The notes under the pieces are model-generated. The model worked only from the letters and a program-made list of their open reading frames with translations. It was not told where the DNA came from and made no database searches. 64,000 nt of DNA from Enoplolaimus lenunculus (lineage: Eukaryota > Nematoda > Enoplea > Enoplida > Thoracostomopsidae): contig JASANG010000777.1 of NCBI GenBank assembly GCA_030248215.1, positions 62,001 through 126,000 of the forward strand, read 5' to 3'. Positions 34,946 to 49,900 of this stretch are shown here, one piece after another. Positions within the stretch are counted from its first letter, which is position 1. Each line of letters begins with the position of its first letter. The position numbers were made by a program, and so were the translations under genes.

Positions 34946-34974
34946 TCGTAGCTAGTTTACGTGCGATGCTATGA
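34943..34974 (+). promoter_or_regulatory. two minimal upstream reading frames at the LRCH start
   Basis: ATG TCG TAG (34943-34951) and ATG CTA TGA (34966-34974) precede the LRCH start codon at 34971. The stop of the second overlaps the main ATG. If the transcript begins upstream, this start-stop arrangement could lower or regulate initiation. A trans-splice acceptor could instead remove it; a TTTTCAG within the SINE tail is a candidate. Confidence 0.35.
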
Positions 34975-37900
34975 ATCTTCTTGCGGGTAATGTTCAACAG
35001 TTGTCTCGTGGCATCGAACGCGTGTTCGAGAATGCGCAGACCACTGGAATATTATATCTTGGCGACAGAAACTTGAAAGAATATCCCAGCATTGCCGGAA
35101 GATACGATTTGACTGACGTGGTACAAGCAGGTAGTTATAAATTGGCTTAATCTTTTATTTTGTTTCATCTCAGCAGATAGAACCACTATAAGCTAAATAT
35201 TCATGGCACTTCGATGGCGTGTTATGTGTGGCGCAGTTGCTTGTGCCTTCGAACTCTTTTAACCGTTGCTTTTCCAGCTGTTTAAAAATATACATAAGCG
35301 TATTGGAAAAACCTGCTAAAACTTTGGCTTTTTCAGGTTGCAACTGGGTAGAAAAAAATATTGGAGCATAATATTTTACATCGGGGCTATATATGTGTGA
35401 CTTATGCGTTATCTGAAATTGTTTTTGTACAAAATTTTTGGTGACGGCCCAAACAAGATGCGAGCGGATATCACCTGTTTTGATACAGATACAATCCTTA
35501 ATAGACTAGCATGAAAAACAATCCTATCGCACGCTCGGTTTTCATCTGAAAAATATGAAAATAACACGGAAATACTGTATATACTTGTTTTTAATTGTTC
35601 TACTTAAACCCGTTTCGATTAATACCGGCTCTGGTTCCGGTCAACTCTAATACATACATTTTGATTTTACATTCAATCAAAGTTTTAAGGCAGGCTTGTG
35701 AAGAGGTTCGTATACGTATCTGGTATAACCTTAGGTCATACTCTTGCAAAGTCGCCAAATTTAAAATTTTATTGATAAATTCACTTCTGGCGTCTTCGTC
35801 CTGCATTACCTATGTACATGCGTCACGATGAGTGGTTAGTTCGCTCAAACAATCACAATTTCGTTGAAAATTCTGCTTTAGTATTTGTTCAATCTCACGT
35901 CTCAGTCGCTTAGCCTTTGTGGTGTGATATACGTATCAGTTCTGTACATTATTGTATGAGAATTTGTGGCATAATAATATGAGAACCATTTTGTACATAA
36001 TTTTATGTTACATACGAACAATTGAAACCGCTGCATCTCTGTCAAGTACATGTGTGCACCTTGATGGACTCATGTTTTATCTATTTGTTTTTTCTGGAAT
36101 TTTGCGTACTATCAGTGCTTATAGTTTCTTCAACAAAACGCCATGTCAAGCCATGCCAGTTTCGTTCTCGGCAAACGGTTTTTAAATTAGGGATGTGTCG
36201 ATACCACAATTTTTGCCGATACCGATGCCGATTCTTATTTTGAAAATTTGACGATACCGAATGAGCAGATGTCGATGCCGATCCGATTCAAACTCTAGTA
36301 CATCGTGCTTGAAGAACAGATACGATACTGCAAAGACTTAAACCCTAACCACCATAAACGATTAGAATTTTATGAGAAAGGTTCATTTGAATTTAGTTTT
36401 TCAAACACAAACTCAATAGAGATAACAGTTTCCCTGATCAGACAGACTGATATACAACAAAGAGTGAAATCGCTACCATTCCAACTGACCGAAAAGTGCC
36501 GATTATTACCGATACCCATGCCGATTAATCGGCACATCCCTATTTTACATTTCAAGTTGTTTTCGCTTATACGATTTTTTGATTGAAAAGTTAGCAAAAA
36601 TTACTGCTTACGCCCAAACAATAAACATAGATTTAGTTAGGAAACTTTAATTAGCGTAAAAATTTAGTAAAATTCTTCAAATATATACAACATAATTCTG
36701 TGTTGGGAAAACTCGAAAAATCACTTTTGGTTACCACTCGGAGGAACAGTTGATTCGGATGCAGTTATTGATTAATAATTCTTATAGGGCTACCCATTAC
36801 ATAAACGATTCGTGCATCTCAGAATTTACCATGCGTATTTCAGACCTGGTTCTAAATTCAATTTGTTGGTTTGACTTTTAATTGGCTCCTACAGTTATTC
36901 CAGACTGGTTTCAGAACTCTCGTTCTTCTACACTTCCCTCACATTTAAGATTAATGTTTAGCTTAGGCTTATTTTTAAGCAAAGGTATAGACAAGGGTTT
37001 CGACTTACGTACGTATATAAGCTTATGCTTAGGTATATAAATAAGCATTGGACGAAACCAAAGCCAATGCCTAAGCCTGTGCGTGGGAGTGTAAAAGACA
37101 TGGTTTCAGTACACGTAGTATATACCTTCGAAATTTAGTCAGTTTTATGGTTCTGGTATTTTGTTAATGCGGTCGCAGCCTGACATACCATGTATGTATC
37201 TATCCTGGATATCTGAGAATACACATTTTACTCAGCGAATTTTGTACAGCGCAGTCGCAGGTTTTAAGTGCGTCTTTCGTTAGTTTCGAAAACGTTGTTA
37301 AGCGGTGCCAAGTGGTTTTTTGTGTTGCATTCGAGCTGTTGTTCACACTGTACGAGTTCTTTGTTGTTGTCTACATACATTGCATTTCTATCGGTGTAAG
37401 GTGTGGTGAGTGGTGTAGAAACTGTTTTCAGATACACGTAAATCAATGGGCAACAAACGCGTTATTTTTAAGCTGCAAATATTTTATTTTTTGAAATATA
37501 AACCGACTACGTGTATATACTTATATTGTGGCAAGACTGGGTGATGAGAATGGAATGTATATAATAGCTATTTTGTAGTTTTATTTTTTAGATTTATAAA
37601 CATATACATTATTTACTTTATTAAATCCTTTGTTCGATTGGTGCCAAGTCATAATTTTGTTGTTACAAACTCTTTAGTTTGGGGGTTTGTAGTTGTTTTT
37701 CGAAGTTCAAATATAAAAATTATAAGCGTCAGGTTTTGTTTCGGTCCTTTTGTTTTTCAATCTCAACTGGTTTGTGATTTTTGTACCTGCCGATGCAAAG
37801 TGAGGTATATACGAACGTATGTATGTATATATGTATGTATTTATTTGTGTTATTTTTTGTGACTTGATAAATAACAGAGGGTGAGAGATTCCATCAGCTC

Positions 37901-40900
37901 TATTATATATTTTGTGGGAAGTGCGTTTTGCTAGCTGTGATAAATTTAAAATTTAATTGTAAAGCCTTGACTGATTGGCTGTAAGCGGCCGAAACGTGTT
38001 TTATTGGATGCGTAGGGGGAATACATATGTATAATTAGATGGCTTTAGTATTAAAAAGACCGTACGATGTACAATATTCAGCTTTGTAAACAGCCGACGG
38101 TTCAGTCCATATCACGTATTTTGTCGATGATATTTAAGCTGGGCGTGGGCGATAAAATAATAGATAACGTAGCAATATTCCGAAGGAACTTTCAGCCAGG
38201 AGTTCCAGGTAACTCAAGTTTAGGTTTGTTGTAGCGTCTTGAAAAAAGTAAGTATACATACGTATTTTCATACATATATAATTAAAAATCAATATTATAA
38301 TTCAACATGGAAACCAGATGACGATTAGTTTGCGTAAGTTACATATCTGGTCAGAAAATGCTATCAGGAACCTGCGTTGATATCTCGAACAGAAAAAACG
38401 TTGAGGTGGGCTCTTCTGAGGAATCGTTGTTACCCAAATCCGAAATGTTTTAACATTAAATGTTTCTATATATAATCTATGTACCTTCTATGTACCTTAT
38501 CTTCGTCCAAATAGGATTTTGTTGCACCCGTCATATACCGGTTTCGTTTTTCTGGGCTTGGGCTGGCAATTTAAGTTGTTGTGTTAACTATTTTTCAACT
38601 GATATATATTGTTTTTGTTTAAACTGTAGTTTGGTGAATGTTTGATCAAGAAAAATGCCGACGGTACGTACTGTTTGAAGTTTTAAGGTTCGGGTGGTTG
38701 GGCATGCGAGCGAAATTGAATATCGGAGTCAAAAGCTTGTTTGCATAGAGCTAAAACAGTTTCAATGCAGACGGTCCTGCGTCCTGGTTACAAAGGTGTA
38801 TAATGAAGAAGGTTTAAGAGATGATATCGTATGCCCCAGGAGTCGACCGGAATCTGCTTGTAAGCCGGAACCGAAGCCTGCTAAACCAGAAAAGGAACTT
38901 GAACTTTTGCGACAATTTTTAACGCTCTCTTTAGACATAGTTTTGTATGGATGAGATAAAAGAATCGCATCAACGAAAATTTAGTGACATCGAGTAAAAA
39001 TTTGCAGTAACATCATTATGCCCCAGTGTAGTACTAATAACATAAATTGCAAAAGTGTCAAAAGTAAAAGGCACGTTTCCAGTAGTAATCATGAAACTAG
39101 AACCTACTGAACCAGAACCGAAATTTGTGCCGGAACTTCCCGTCAAACTCTAGTATGCGCCAATGTATAATATAGAACACGAACTAGTCAGTAGCCACGT
39201 AGATTTTAAGCGTTCGCCTAAGTTTAGGCTAAGGCTTAGATTTGCACTGACGCCTAAGCATTGTGATTTTGTTCGGGATCTGTTATATAGCTGGGTCGCT
39301 GTATTTATATATCTATTATATATGTGCGTTTGAATATAACTTATAAAATTAGCCGCCTACATATTGAGGTGTGTGTAGGTACGTAGCTTTGTGATTCTCT
39401 AAATTAGAACGTTAGAATGTGTCGTTCTTGAGAAACTTAGAAAGTTTTTTGGATTAAGTATGTGCTACGTGACACGTGTATATGTATGTAATTGTATATT
39501 TGTGGTGAAAATAAGCTCAATATCCTGAGGTGATTCTATCTGTATATCGCGCCGATCTGTGTATGAGTTATTATGTATAGCTTCAGGAGTTTTTACTATG
39601 AAATAAAACCATTTTTAATTGAAATCAATTCTTTTGAAGTTGTGTTCGTATATGGTACGATTAAAGTGACAGCCTCGCACGGAATTTGAAAATATGGGTT
39701 TTCCCGAATAGCAAGGGGTTTTTTTATCGCCCGACTATGTATATATTTGTAAATTAACAAATACAATAGGTTAGGTATTTTGACCTGTTGTATCTGAAGC
39801 AGTGTTCCACTGGAATTCGCGTTCCGGCCAGAATTCTTGCGAAAGATCAATTCCTGTTCCTGTTCCTGCATTAAAAGATGTAGCAACCGGAGAATTGTTA
39901 TGGTTTTGTGATATTCTTTATAATTTAACTATTGGAAAGTTGGTGTTTGTAAAATTGTTGTTTCATAATGGGTGTTGTTTTTGCAATTAGTATAATTTTG
40001 TTTAGATTAAAAATCTGATGTGGTTTCGCCAAACTTTATAATGGAATAGTTAAAAATTCGCTGTAGCCATTGTTAGCCAGTTTTCTGAACGTCCAACAGT
40101 AGTAAATTCGACGATAAAATTGATTTCAAATGGCGGCTGCTTTTCCGGTTCGTGCAAAAATATTCAATTGCTGTTCTGGTGAAATTAGTTCCTTTTGGAA
40201 CCCTGATAGATAGCATATGTAGTGTATATATATGTTGAATCATACACGCGACCATGGTATGTATGTTTAATTTTGTCAGTAGATGGGTAATCGCAGAGAC
40301 CACAACGAAGATTGCGGTTCCAGAGTCAAGACTACTGATTCACGCAGAACTGTGTCTATTTTGTGTTGTCTGTCTCGTGCACTGTCTGTTGTGAATTGAA
40401 AAAGGACAGTAGAGAGTGCTTTTGAACCCGGTGGTTTGTTCAATTGATTTTAAATTTGCGTGAATTGTATTGAAATTTCTGACGCTGATGCGCAAGTGCT
40501 TCCGAGGGCAATAAAGTAGGTTTAGGCGTTGGCGTACGTAGGTTTTTAGTAAGTAAGTGCATTCCCATTGCAGATGTTTATGTGTCGGCGGCACAGCTTT
40601 GTGAAGTTGTATAAATGTATATACAATCGTTTAGCAGTATACTGTACTAATGCATTATAGATTTAGACTATTTATTATATGGTGCTACAGCTAGGGTTAG
40701 AATTCTAAAAGTTATGCTCGCTGGGTGGTCACCTATGTGACTACAATCGGAATGGGACAGAGTCCAAACATCTATATACATACATTATACTTGTGTATGT
40801 AATATGTCATATATTACTTATGTACGTATATAATGTCTTTGACGGATATAATTGCGGCACACATGATTTAGAAGCATTGTCGCAGTAAGCCGTTTGAAAT

Positions 40901-43900
40901 CAGTCTGCTGCTACCAGGAGCAGCATTCTGTGGTTTTAACCATTGATTTTGATTGAACGACTGTGTATTAATAGCATATTGTCCCAAAGGGGTTAAAGGA
41001 AGCCGCCTGTGGTACTGCAGCATAGGCACGATATATAGACCGGACTAGATAAGCATGGAAATTTAGCATTTGAACTGCGTTTTAAGTGTGATAGATAGTA
41101 ACTGGCGTATCATGGATGACTGATGGAGTTGTTCAAGGGAGGGGATGGATGCTGTATAGTGTATACGGGTATTATCGTTGGTGTAGGGCTGGAAAGGGAA
41201 CTCTGTGACAATTTTGAAGGTATTGGGGCAATTGTATGGAGTGGCTGCATCTGTGGAATAACGGAATTCAAATTTGACAAAAATTCTAGCGATACTAGGG
41301 TTGGAACGATTATTTATCGTTTTGTTAATCTGTATGTATACGAGGTATATATGTTGTGTCCAAAATTCAGGAGCTGTATTCTCAACTGTGTGTAGCACCT
41401 ATCACCTGTTAGCGACTAATATGTTTTGACACCAGCGAACGTCAACAGCTGTGGATCTGGAAATGTTGCACAGTAGCAGCAGGCCAGCAGAGTGGCATCG
41501 GGGCCGCGGCCAACACGTTATATACCGGGCCCTACCGATAACTTGGCGCCGGTTGCTACCGGCCCCAGGGCAACTGTAATATATTTCACCAACTATGTAG
41601 CAAAAGCATTACATAGGTACATTTTAGCATGTGATTTATAAGCTCAGATTATAGTTCTGTTGCGTAACCAATCAGATTGCAAGAAGTTTGCGTCGATTTC
41701 ATTGAAAAGTCCTTTTGCTCCCACGTTTCCTTTTTGAAAATGTCATAAATTGCTACTGCAGTTGCACTACTTGAATGCATTATTGCGCTTCTTAAACAAT
41801 AAACATTTGTTGTTTATATTTCAGATTTGTCTGAAAATCGGCTAACTGAAGTGCCACTTGCACTGTGCGATTCAACGTCGCTGGAGCAGTTGAATTTGTC
41901 GTATAACGCGTTGCGGTACATTTGTCCACAGATACGATGCCTTGATTCGCTGACAGTCCTTGATTTGAGGTGAATCTCTGAGGGTGGGGGATGGTTTTGT
42001 TCGAGGAACAAGTGAAGTATATCCCGGGGATTTATATTCTGAAATATATTTAAACACTCTGTTCGTATCATCTTTGAACGTTGATGTTTCGTCAGGGCGT
42101 GGTATCTAAAATTCAGGCGAAACTGTGAGTGATTCTGTTCACTGGCTCAGGGTGGGCGTTCCTGTACTGATATTTCGTTTTGCATTTATGGAAATTCATA
42201 ATAGGTTTAGTTTTCTGCCGTACATATAGTAGGTATGTTTATTCTTGAGTGCGGGTATGTACGTAACAATTGAAACTGGCGGATAGAATGACTATACAAT
42301 CTAAGTAGATTTATTGGAAAGCTGGAGCTAGAAACTAACTTTTATTTAAGATAAATACCATATACTACGGCCGGTAGTTCGTTGTGGTTTGTGCTTGAAC
42401 AAGCTCCAGCAACTATTTATGGCCCAGTGTTGGGTTGAATAATAGTTCCCACTGGGAGTTTATAATTGAATCAAGCTGTGTCTGTTCGGTTATTTGTTTA
42501 CTGTGGTAGTCGGGGCTCCCTGGGAGAAAGGAGACAGCATAGGGGTGGCGTTATAATCGAGACTGTGAGTCGAAGCCTGAGAAACTAGGACACTGGCGCC
42601 CTTAATGAAGGTAGACGGTTTTTTGGTTAGGTAGGATTTAAGTATAAAGTCATATTCGTACTCAGTCTTATTTGTCTGACAGTTGAAAAATTTTTATTCC
42701 ATGACTTGTGGGGGATTGAGCGAATTTTCGATAAGTGGTTTACGAGTTATGGTCAGGGTTGGAAGCGGCGCGGGCGGGCCACATTTTGGACCCGCGGGCC
42801 TAAGGGCCGGGGCCGGGCCGCCAACCGAAATAAATCGCAGCAGTTCCATATGCCAGAGCCTACGCCTTAATAGTGTTTAATATTGTTATTGACCGCGTAA
42901 ATAGCTTGTCGCATCGTTAAAATGAGGTCATTTTTCAAATGAAGTTTTATTCTCTTAGCTTTTGGCGGGATATGCGGGTTGGTTAAACTTCTGCAATTGG
43001 CTCCGAGACTGAATTCTGAATAATGGTGACATCGAAAAATCATTAAACGTCATCTTCAGTTTCCATCAGGAACCGCCTTAATGTATAATTAACCGGTGAC
43101 TCATTGCAACAACCAGCGGCGGATCCAGGAATTTCTCACGGGGACGAGGTGTGAAATCAATGAAACACAAAAATTGTAAGGTAGAAACCTTATCATTTTA
43201 TCATCAAAAAATTTTGTGGGGTGGGAAAATTGTTAGGTAAAGACCTTGTTATTTTATCACAAAAATTTTCTGAGGGAAATATAAGGGACGTTATATTTGA
43301 AAACACATTTTCTGAGGGGAATTAATATTTTGGGCGGTCATGGTGCAAAGCGGAACTGAATTATATCAGAATTGAAACATCAAATTTATAGCGGTATCGC
43401 GATCGGAATTACAGATGTTGCGATTTTAAGGATATTTTTTATCAAAAAATCAGACATTGATTTATGGTGTCTGTTGCCTGAGAACAGTTCTTAAAAACGT
43501 CGCGTGAACAAATTGGCAATCTTTTTTTTGTTTTGTAAAGCTAAACTAGAATATTTAACCGATCGAAAACAATTTATCATATGAATGATGCAGAATTTTT
43601 AAGCAACCGACATATCACATCAGATAGATCTAAAATTAAAATTGTAAAATTCCAATTCCGATTGATAAATATATTCTAAATTTGGTGGTGTCGGCGCCCC
43701 GCAAATTTTATTGCAAAACTGTACCGTGGCGCGCGGCGGGGACCGGCGAGTATAGCGCAAAGCCTTGAACTAGTTATCTGGTGGCAGGGTTCAACCGGAA
43801 GTATGAAATACCGGAACCGGAAAACAAAAAATATTTGTTACCAAAAATTTACTTTTAAGGATATTTTATCGCGTTTAATGGTGTACACACCATTTAGAAT

Positions 43901-46900
43901 GCCAAAACCCTGAAACAAATGTGGTAGCTGGAAACGTATGATAAATTATGAAGTATGACACAACTTGAAAATTTTGGCAATACACGCTCGGACAATTTTA
44001 GAAAAATAAATTGGAATAATATGCCAAATTTTCTTAAATTTTCAAATGAGAAAAATTCGAATGCCGAAAATATCGGAAAGTTCCGGTGAAAAAACCGGAT
44101 TTATTATCCGGTACCGGATAGCGAAATTGCCGGATTTCCCTAAAGGAACGAACCGGAATTCCGGTTTCGCCCTGTCTGGTGGTGGAGAGTTGTGAGTTAT
44201 GCTGCCGAGTTTGTATACCCATGTTGGATGGTATACACTTTTTTCAAACTTTTTTGTTTTCAATGAGGCGTTTGAAATCTCAAAATGACAAACTTTTGGA
44301 AAAATTTTGTAATCAGATTAGAATCGAACAGGTTTGGAGATGGGATGGTGTATGCTGGAAAAGTTCCGTTGAATTTCATTTTTTTTATTTCAAAAGTCAA
44401 GTATATAAGTACGTATTGTCGAAGTCAATCCGAATTCTAGGTGTAGGAAACCAAGCCCAAGACATCAACCATTGCGCTCTTTAATAAGCGGTAACTTTTT
44501 GTGAGGTACTGAAGGTAGAAAGGAAAGTTTCATGGTTTTTGTTGTGACCCCCCAACCCTGGCTGAGCTGTTTTGATCGCTGTTTGTATTTATATACCGAG
44601 AATCTAGTTGGTACAGAACACTTTCATTTCATATTCTAGCATTGTTATGCGTGAATAGAATTGTGAAAATTATTATTCCGGCGTGTTTCCTTCGTGCTAG
44701 GTATATACTTGGCATGAAGGTTTGATGCCTGGCTTTGCCGGAGAGAGAACCTCATTTGCGGCTCCACTTGGGTTGTGGTCGGGTTGGCTTTTGTCTGTTT
44801 TCATTTTTTCCGTTTCGCTTGCTACGATAAGGAAGTTTGACGAGAATAGAATTTCTGTCGGTGAAATAAACTTTGTTTCGTGACAATTGGAGCAAGTCGT
44901 GAAGGGTACTTGTGTACGTATACGCTGGTGTGGTGGGGTAATTTCTTGCCGTTTGTGTTCTAGAGGGACTAGAACTCTACACAGACAGCTAATTGCTATA
45001 TTTGTGGGGCTTATTTTTAATTCTGCCATAGTTGAGGTGGCGGAATTGTGAGGGCACGACAAAAGTACATTTTTGGATTGATATACATACATACATATAT
45101 ATACATATTCAGGGTTCCAACAGGAACTAAATTTTGCTAGAACAGGAACAAGGATTGAATATCATTGCAGGAACCGGAACAGGAGCAGGAACCGGAATTT
45201 GAAATAATTTTCATTGCCGAAAATTACTATTGGAGTTTTTGGAAAACTTGCCAAAAAATGCCTATGTAGCTAATTTGCAGTTATTTTATCACCGATTTCT
45301 GCTAAAATATACAGAGACAGTTCATTAACATAATTGAACGAATCGCAAATACATGCATTTCAAAATAACAGGTTTTCAAAGACAAAGTTTCCAGTATTCA
45401 ACTGATTATTGATAATTTGCCATAAAACCGTAAAAATTTCAGTTCCTGCATCGTTGAATGCAGGAACTTGAACAGGAACAGGAATTAAATTTGTACAGGA
45501 ATTCCGGCCGGAAAAGAAATTCCGGTTGAACCCTATTATATATTAAGGGTTCCAACAAGGAACGAAATTTTGTCGGAACTGGAACAGGAATTGAATTTCT
45601 TTGCAGGAACCGGAACAGGAACCGGAGTTTGAAATAATTTTCATCACCGAATTACTGTTGGACTTTTCAGAAAACTTTACCAAAAATGTTTTAGCAAATT
45701 TTGAGCTATTTCACAATCAAGTTTTTCGAAAACTCATCAGAAACAGTTATTATCAAAGTTGAACTAATTGCAAAACACTCACTTCGAAATAACAATTTTT
45801 CAAAGACAAAGGTTCGAATATTTAACTGATTATGAAAAATTTAACACAAAACCGTAAAAATTCCGGTTCTTGCATCTTTAAGTGAAGGAACAGGAACGTT
45901 AATTGAATTTATGCAGGAATTCCGGTCGAAACAGGAATTCTGGTTAAACCCTGATATATATTGCAATCGGAATTCCGATTCCGTTTAGAATTCCGTTTCA
46001 AATTGTGATATGTTGCATAAAAAACTCTGTATTATTTATCTATTCAAGTGCTTTCGATGAGTTAACTTATCATAATTGATTGTAGTTTTAGTTTTTAGCT
46101 TTACAGACCAAAAAATCATCGCCAATTTGATGATGCGACTTTTTTGAGAATTGTTGGCAGCCAACAGACACCCTAAATCAATGTTATATTTGTAAATACA
46201 GCAAATTATCCGTACAGTCACAAAATTTCTAGTTCCAATTCCGATTACAATTCCGGTGTAAGTTTACTGTGCCGATTCCGATTCCGGTATAATCCAGTTC
46301 CGCTTTGCACCCTTATATATTACAGATTCCTGGGGCCGGGGCCATTGCACCCTGATATATTACAGATTCCTGCGGCCGGGGCCAGCAAAAAACACTAAAT
46401 TTCAAATGTATTGTAGCTTTTGCGTTGTACCTGGGAGTTGGGAGTACGATACCGTTTTTTTCTTATTGCGTCACGCGACATTTTGTTGATACTGCCATGT
46501 TGTGAAGTTAGTGTTAATGGATTTGTTATTTGCCATATCGCGTCACGCAACATTTTGACTGTGGTAATGTAATAAAACTACTGTGCAGCGCTCGGATTCT
46601 GGCTAAATTATGCCACAAGGCATTGTTTTTGTGGTATCGTTCATGGCACCGTACGCAGGGATGGGAGACTCAGTGAAGAAGATGAGAATTGAGACATTTT
46701 TGAGTCTCAGAATTTTTTGCACCAACACGGAAATGTTTCAAAAAAATTCTACATCACGAATTTTGAAGCTCATATTTTGCTCAAAAAACAATACGTAATA
46801 TGTGTTTGCGGAAAATGCGGTATATTCATCTATTTGGCACAAAATATACCGCGGTGCAATCGATATTTGGATTCCTTCCTATTAAAATTGCGATTCAAAA

Positions 46901-49900
46901 CAAGTTTCGTATCCGATTCGACAATTAATTTTAATCATAGTTGTAAATTGTTGCAAAACTATCGTTTTATTTTAAAAATTACAATTGATTCAAGTTTAGT
47001 TTTACAGAATGAAAAAATCATTGCCAATTTGTTCATGCGACGTTTTTGAAAATTGTTGCCAGCCAACAGATACCCTAAATCAATATTATATTTGTCAATA
47101 CAAATTATCCGTACAGTCACAAAATTTCTAATTCCGATTTCGTTTCCGGTACATGTTTGCTGTACCGATTTCGATTCCGGTATAATCCAGTTATGCTTTG
47201 AACTCTGATATATTAGAGATGTACCAGGGCCGGGGCCAGCAAAATATACTAAATTTCAAATTCTATGTAGCTTTTGCGTTATACCTGGGAGTACGATAGC
47301 GTTTTTATCATATCGCGTCACGCCACATTTTGTTGATACTCCCATGTTGTGAAGTTAGTGTTAATGGATTTGTTATTTGCGATATCGCGTCACACAAAAT
47401 TTAGTCTATGGTAATGTAATAAAATTACGGAGGCTCCGTCGAGAAATTGAGAATTGAAATATTTTTGAGTCTCAGAATTTTTCTGCACCAATACGGAAAT
47501 ATTTCTAAAAAATTTCTACGTCACGGAGTGGCTGGTATCAATACTTGAGTCTCAGTTTCAAAATCTGAGACTTTTCCAAAGCTGAGACTGATACTCAGAG
47601 TTGGATTGAGTCTAAGCGAGTCTGATGAATTTACGATACTTGAGACTGAGGCTGAGACCGAGACTCCCATTCCGAATTGTATGGCCCCAGGACATCTCTA
47701 AATGTTGCTTTACGTAGTTTGGACTTCTGCAAAACAAACTGTCTGTAATGGTAATAAGTATAAAGTCATTTGAGCAAAAACGTTTACGCCTCAGTTGTTG
47801 TTGGACAAAAATGTCATTTCCCCGTGTAGCTGGTTAGGGAACAGCTGGAGCTGTTAGTTACATTTAAGGTTCTATGAACATCTGGGGTTAAAAAGTTAAA
47901 ATAAATGCATGTAGTAGTATGTTTATATGTATATGTGTATAACCCAGTTTTAAATGGCAGGGGGTGGGTTAGAACAGTAATTGTGTGGTATATATCTATT
48001 TTAAAAACTATTTTTGGTATCAACGTGTTGCGCTTTTATTATATATCTGATGTTGAGATTAGAATGAATTTTTGAACGGATCGAAGCTCGAAGATTAGGA
48101 TGCCCGTCCGTCCGTTCGTCTGTCCGTCCGAAAAGAATTTCAGAAACGGCTGAACCGATTTTGATAATCTTTTTTGTTCGACAGCTTATTATCCTGGAGT
48201 CTTAACATCGCATTGGAATTTTAAAATTTTAAGCCGTTTATTAGCTACGTTCTAATTTGCATAATTAGTTAAGCCTAAGTTAATACTTTTTACTGTATTT
48301 CACTAATTATTAGGGTTACAAGCAATCTAATTTCGGTACTAAAGGGTGCTTGGGTACGAGAAATGTGAATAAATTGCTTATAAACCTCCAAAACCGATAA
48401 TTGAATAGTTAGCTAATACCTAATTAGCATATTAGCTTAATTAGTTAAGCCTAAATTAGGACTATTTGGATTATTTCATTATTAGTGTTATAAGCAATCA
48501 ATAATTCAGCACTGAAAGGTTTTCGGGTGCGAGAAGTTTGATTATATTGCTTATAAGCCTCCAAAACCAATAATCAAATAGTTAGCTAATTGCTAATTTG
48601 CATACGTATTAGCTTAATTGATAAGCACTCTAGTACTGATTCATCGATGAATTTCGGGATGGGAGTTTTCTGTGATTAATAAACGTTGTCTAGAGCTTGC
48701 CAGTCTAGTGGTTCATTAGTTTGTGCTTTAGAATAGTAATTTTTCGTTATATAATACGTAAAGTGTCATAAAAGGTTTCGAAACCCAGTTGTGAATCTAA
48801 GCCGAAGTTCAGAATTAAGTCAAATCCTTTCTGTTCTATATGTGGGCCGTTTTAAGCGTAGTATTTTGGAGTAATATTTATATACAAAGGTTTTAATAGT
48901 TATTTCAGTCGAAATCAACTCACCGTTATCCCTGGTGTAATATGTGATCTGCCATTGGAAGTTCTGCTGCTCAGTCATAATAAACTCGAGTGTCTGCCAC
49001 GTGAAATTGGACGCTTAGCGTTTACGCTTGCTGAATTGGTAAGGGGGTCAGCATGGTTGGGTTTTGATAGAGAGTAACCCGTGGGTTGTGCCGATAACGG
49101 TACAGATTTGAAACTTTGTAATTGATTGGATTTGTTGACGCTAATGGTACGTTTTGTCGGTTGTTCAAGGTGAGAAGCGAGTATGGAAGCTCATCCGGAT
49201 GGCGCTCGCGTTATACTTTTTGAAAGTTTTAATGATTTCCTGCGGCGGCTTCTGGTGTCGTACACCATAATGCATTGGATGAACTGCATAAGGGCGTACG
49301 GCGTGTATGGCGCCTAGGTATGCCGCTCTGCAAGTATAGCGTCACGCTAAGCTTACAGATTTTGAACGTGAGAAACTGAAACTGTTATTCGAATGTAACC
49401 TGCAGCTGAATATAGTGTATCGAAATTTCATACCTAACTAAAAATTACAAACGAAACAATCTTAAGCATACTTCAGTTGTGATTTTTGTATGTAGTATCT
49501 TTATTTAGAACGTATCGTGCAATCGGTTGTCTTCGCTGCCAATGGAACTGGGAAATTTGTGCAATTTACGGGTACTTGACGTTCGACAGAATTTGCTCAT
49601 CGAATTGCCTTACGGTTAGTTTGGTGTTTTGTTTATTGGTTAATGGTTGATTTGTTTGTTTTCTAGTATATTAGTCGGCGTTTGTTTTTTATTACTTTTT
49701 ATTATTTTTGCTTGACTTCACTTTGTTTCGGAATGTACTGTTTTTGTAGCCTAGACTTCGATCGTACCCAGAATTTATATTCGTTTGATTTGGTACGTGT
49801 TTATTTCCTTATAAAAGCCCCCATATGATTTAATTATTAATACAGGCTCCTTTTTAGGCGTAGGCTTAACTCAGACGTCAATCTAAGCATAGACGTAGGA

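Noticed and set aside
38694-38954. Possible small gene with a KPEPKPAKPEKELELL segment
   Set aside because: It lies in LRCH intron 1 and resembles CCGGAACC/CCAGAACCG repeat sequence. It has no splice partner or homologous domain.
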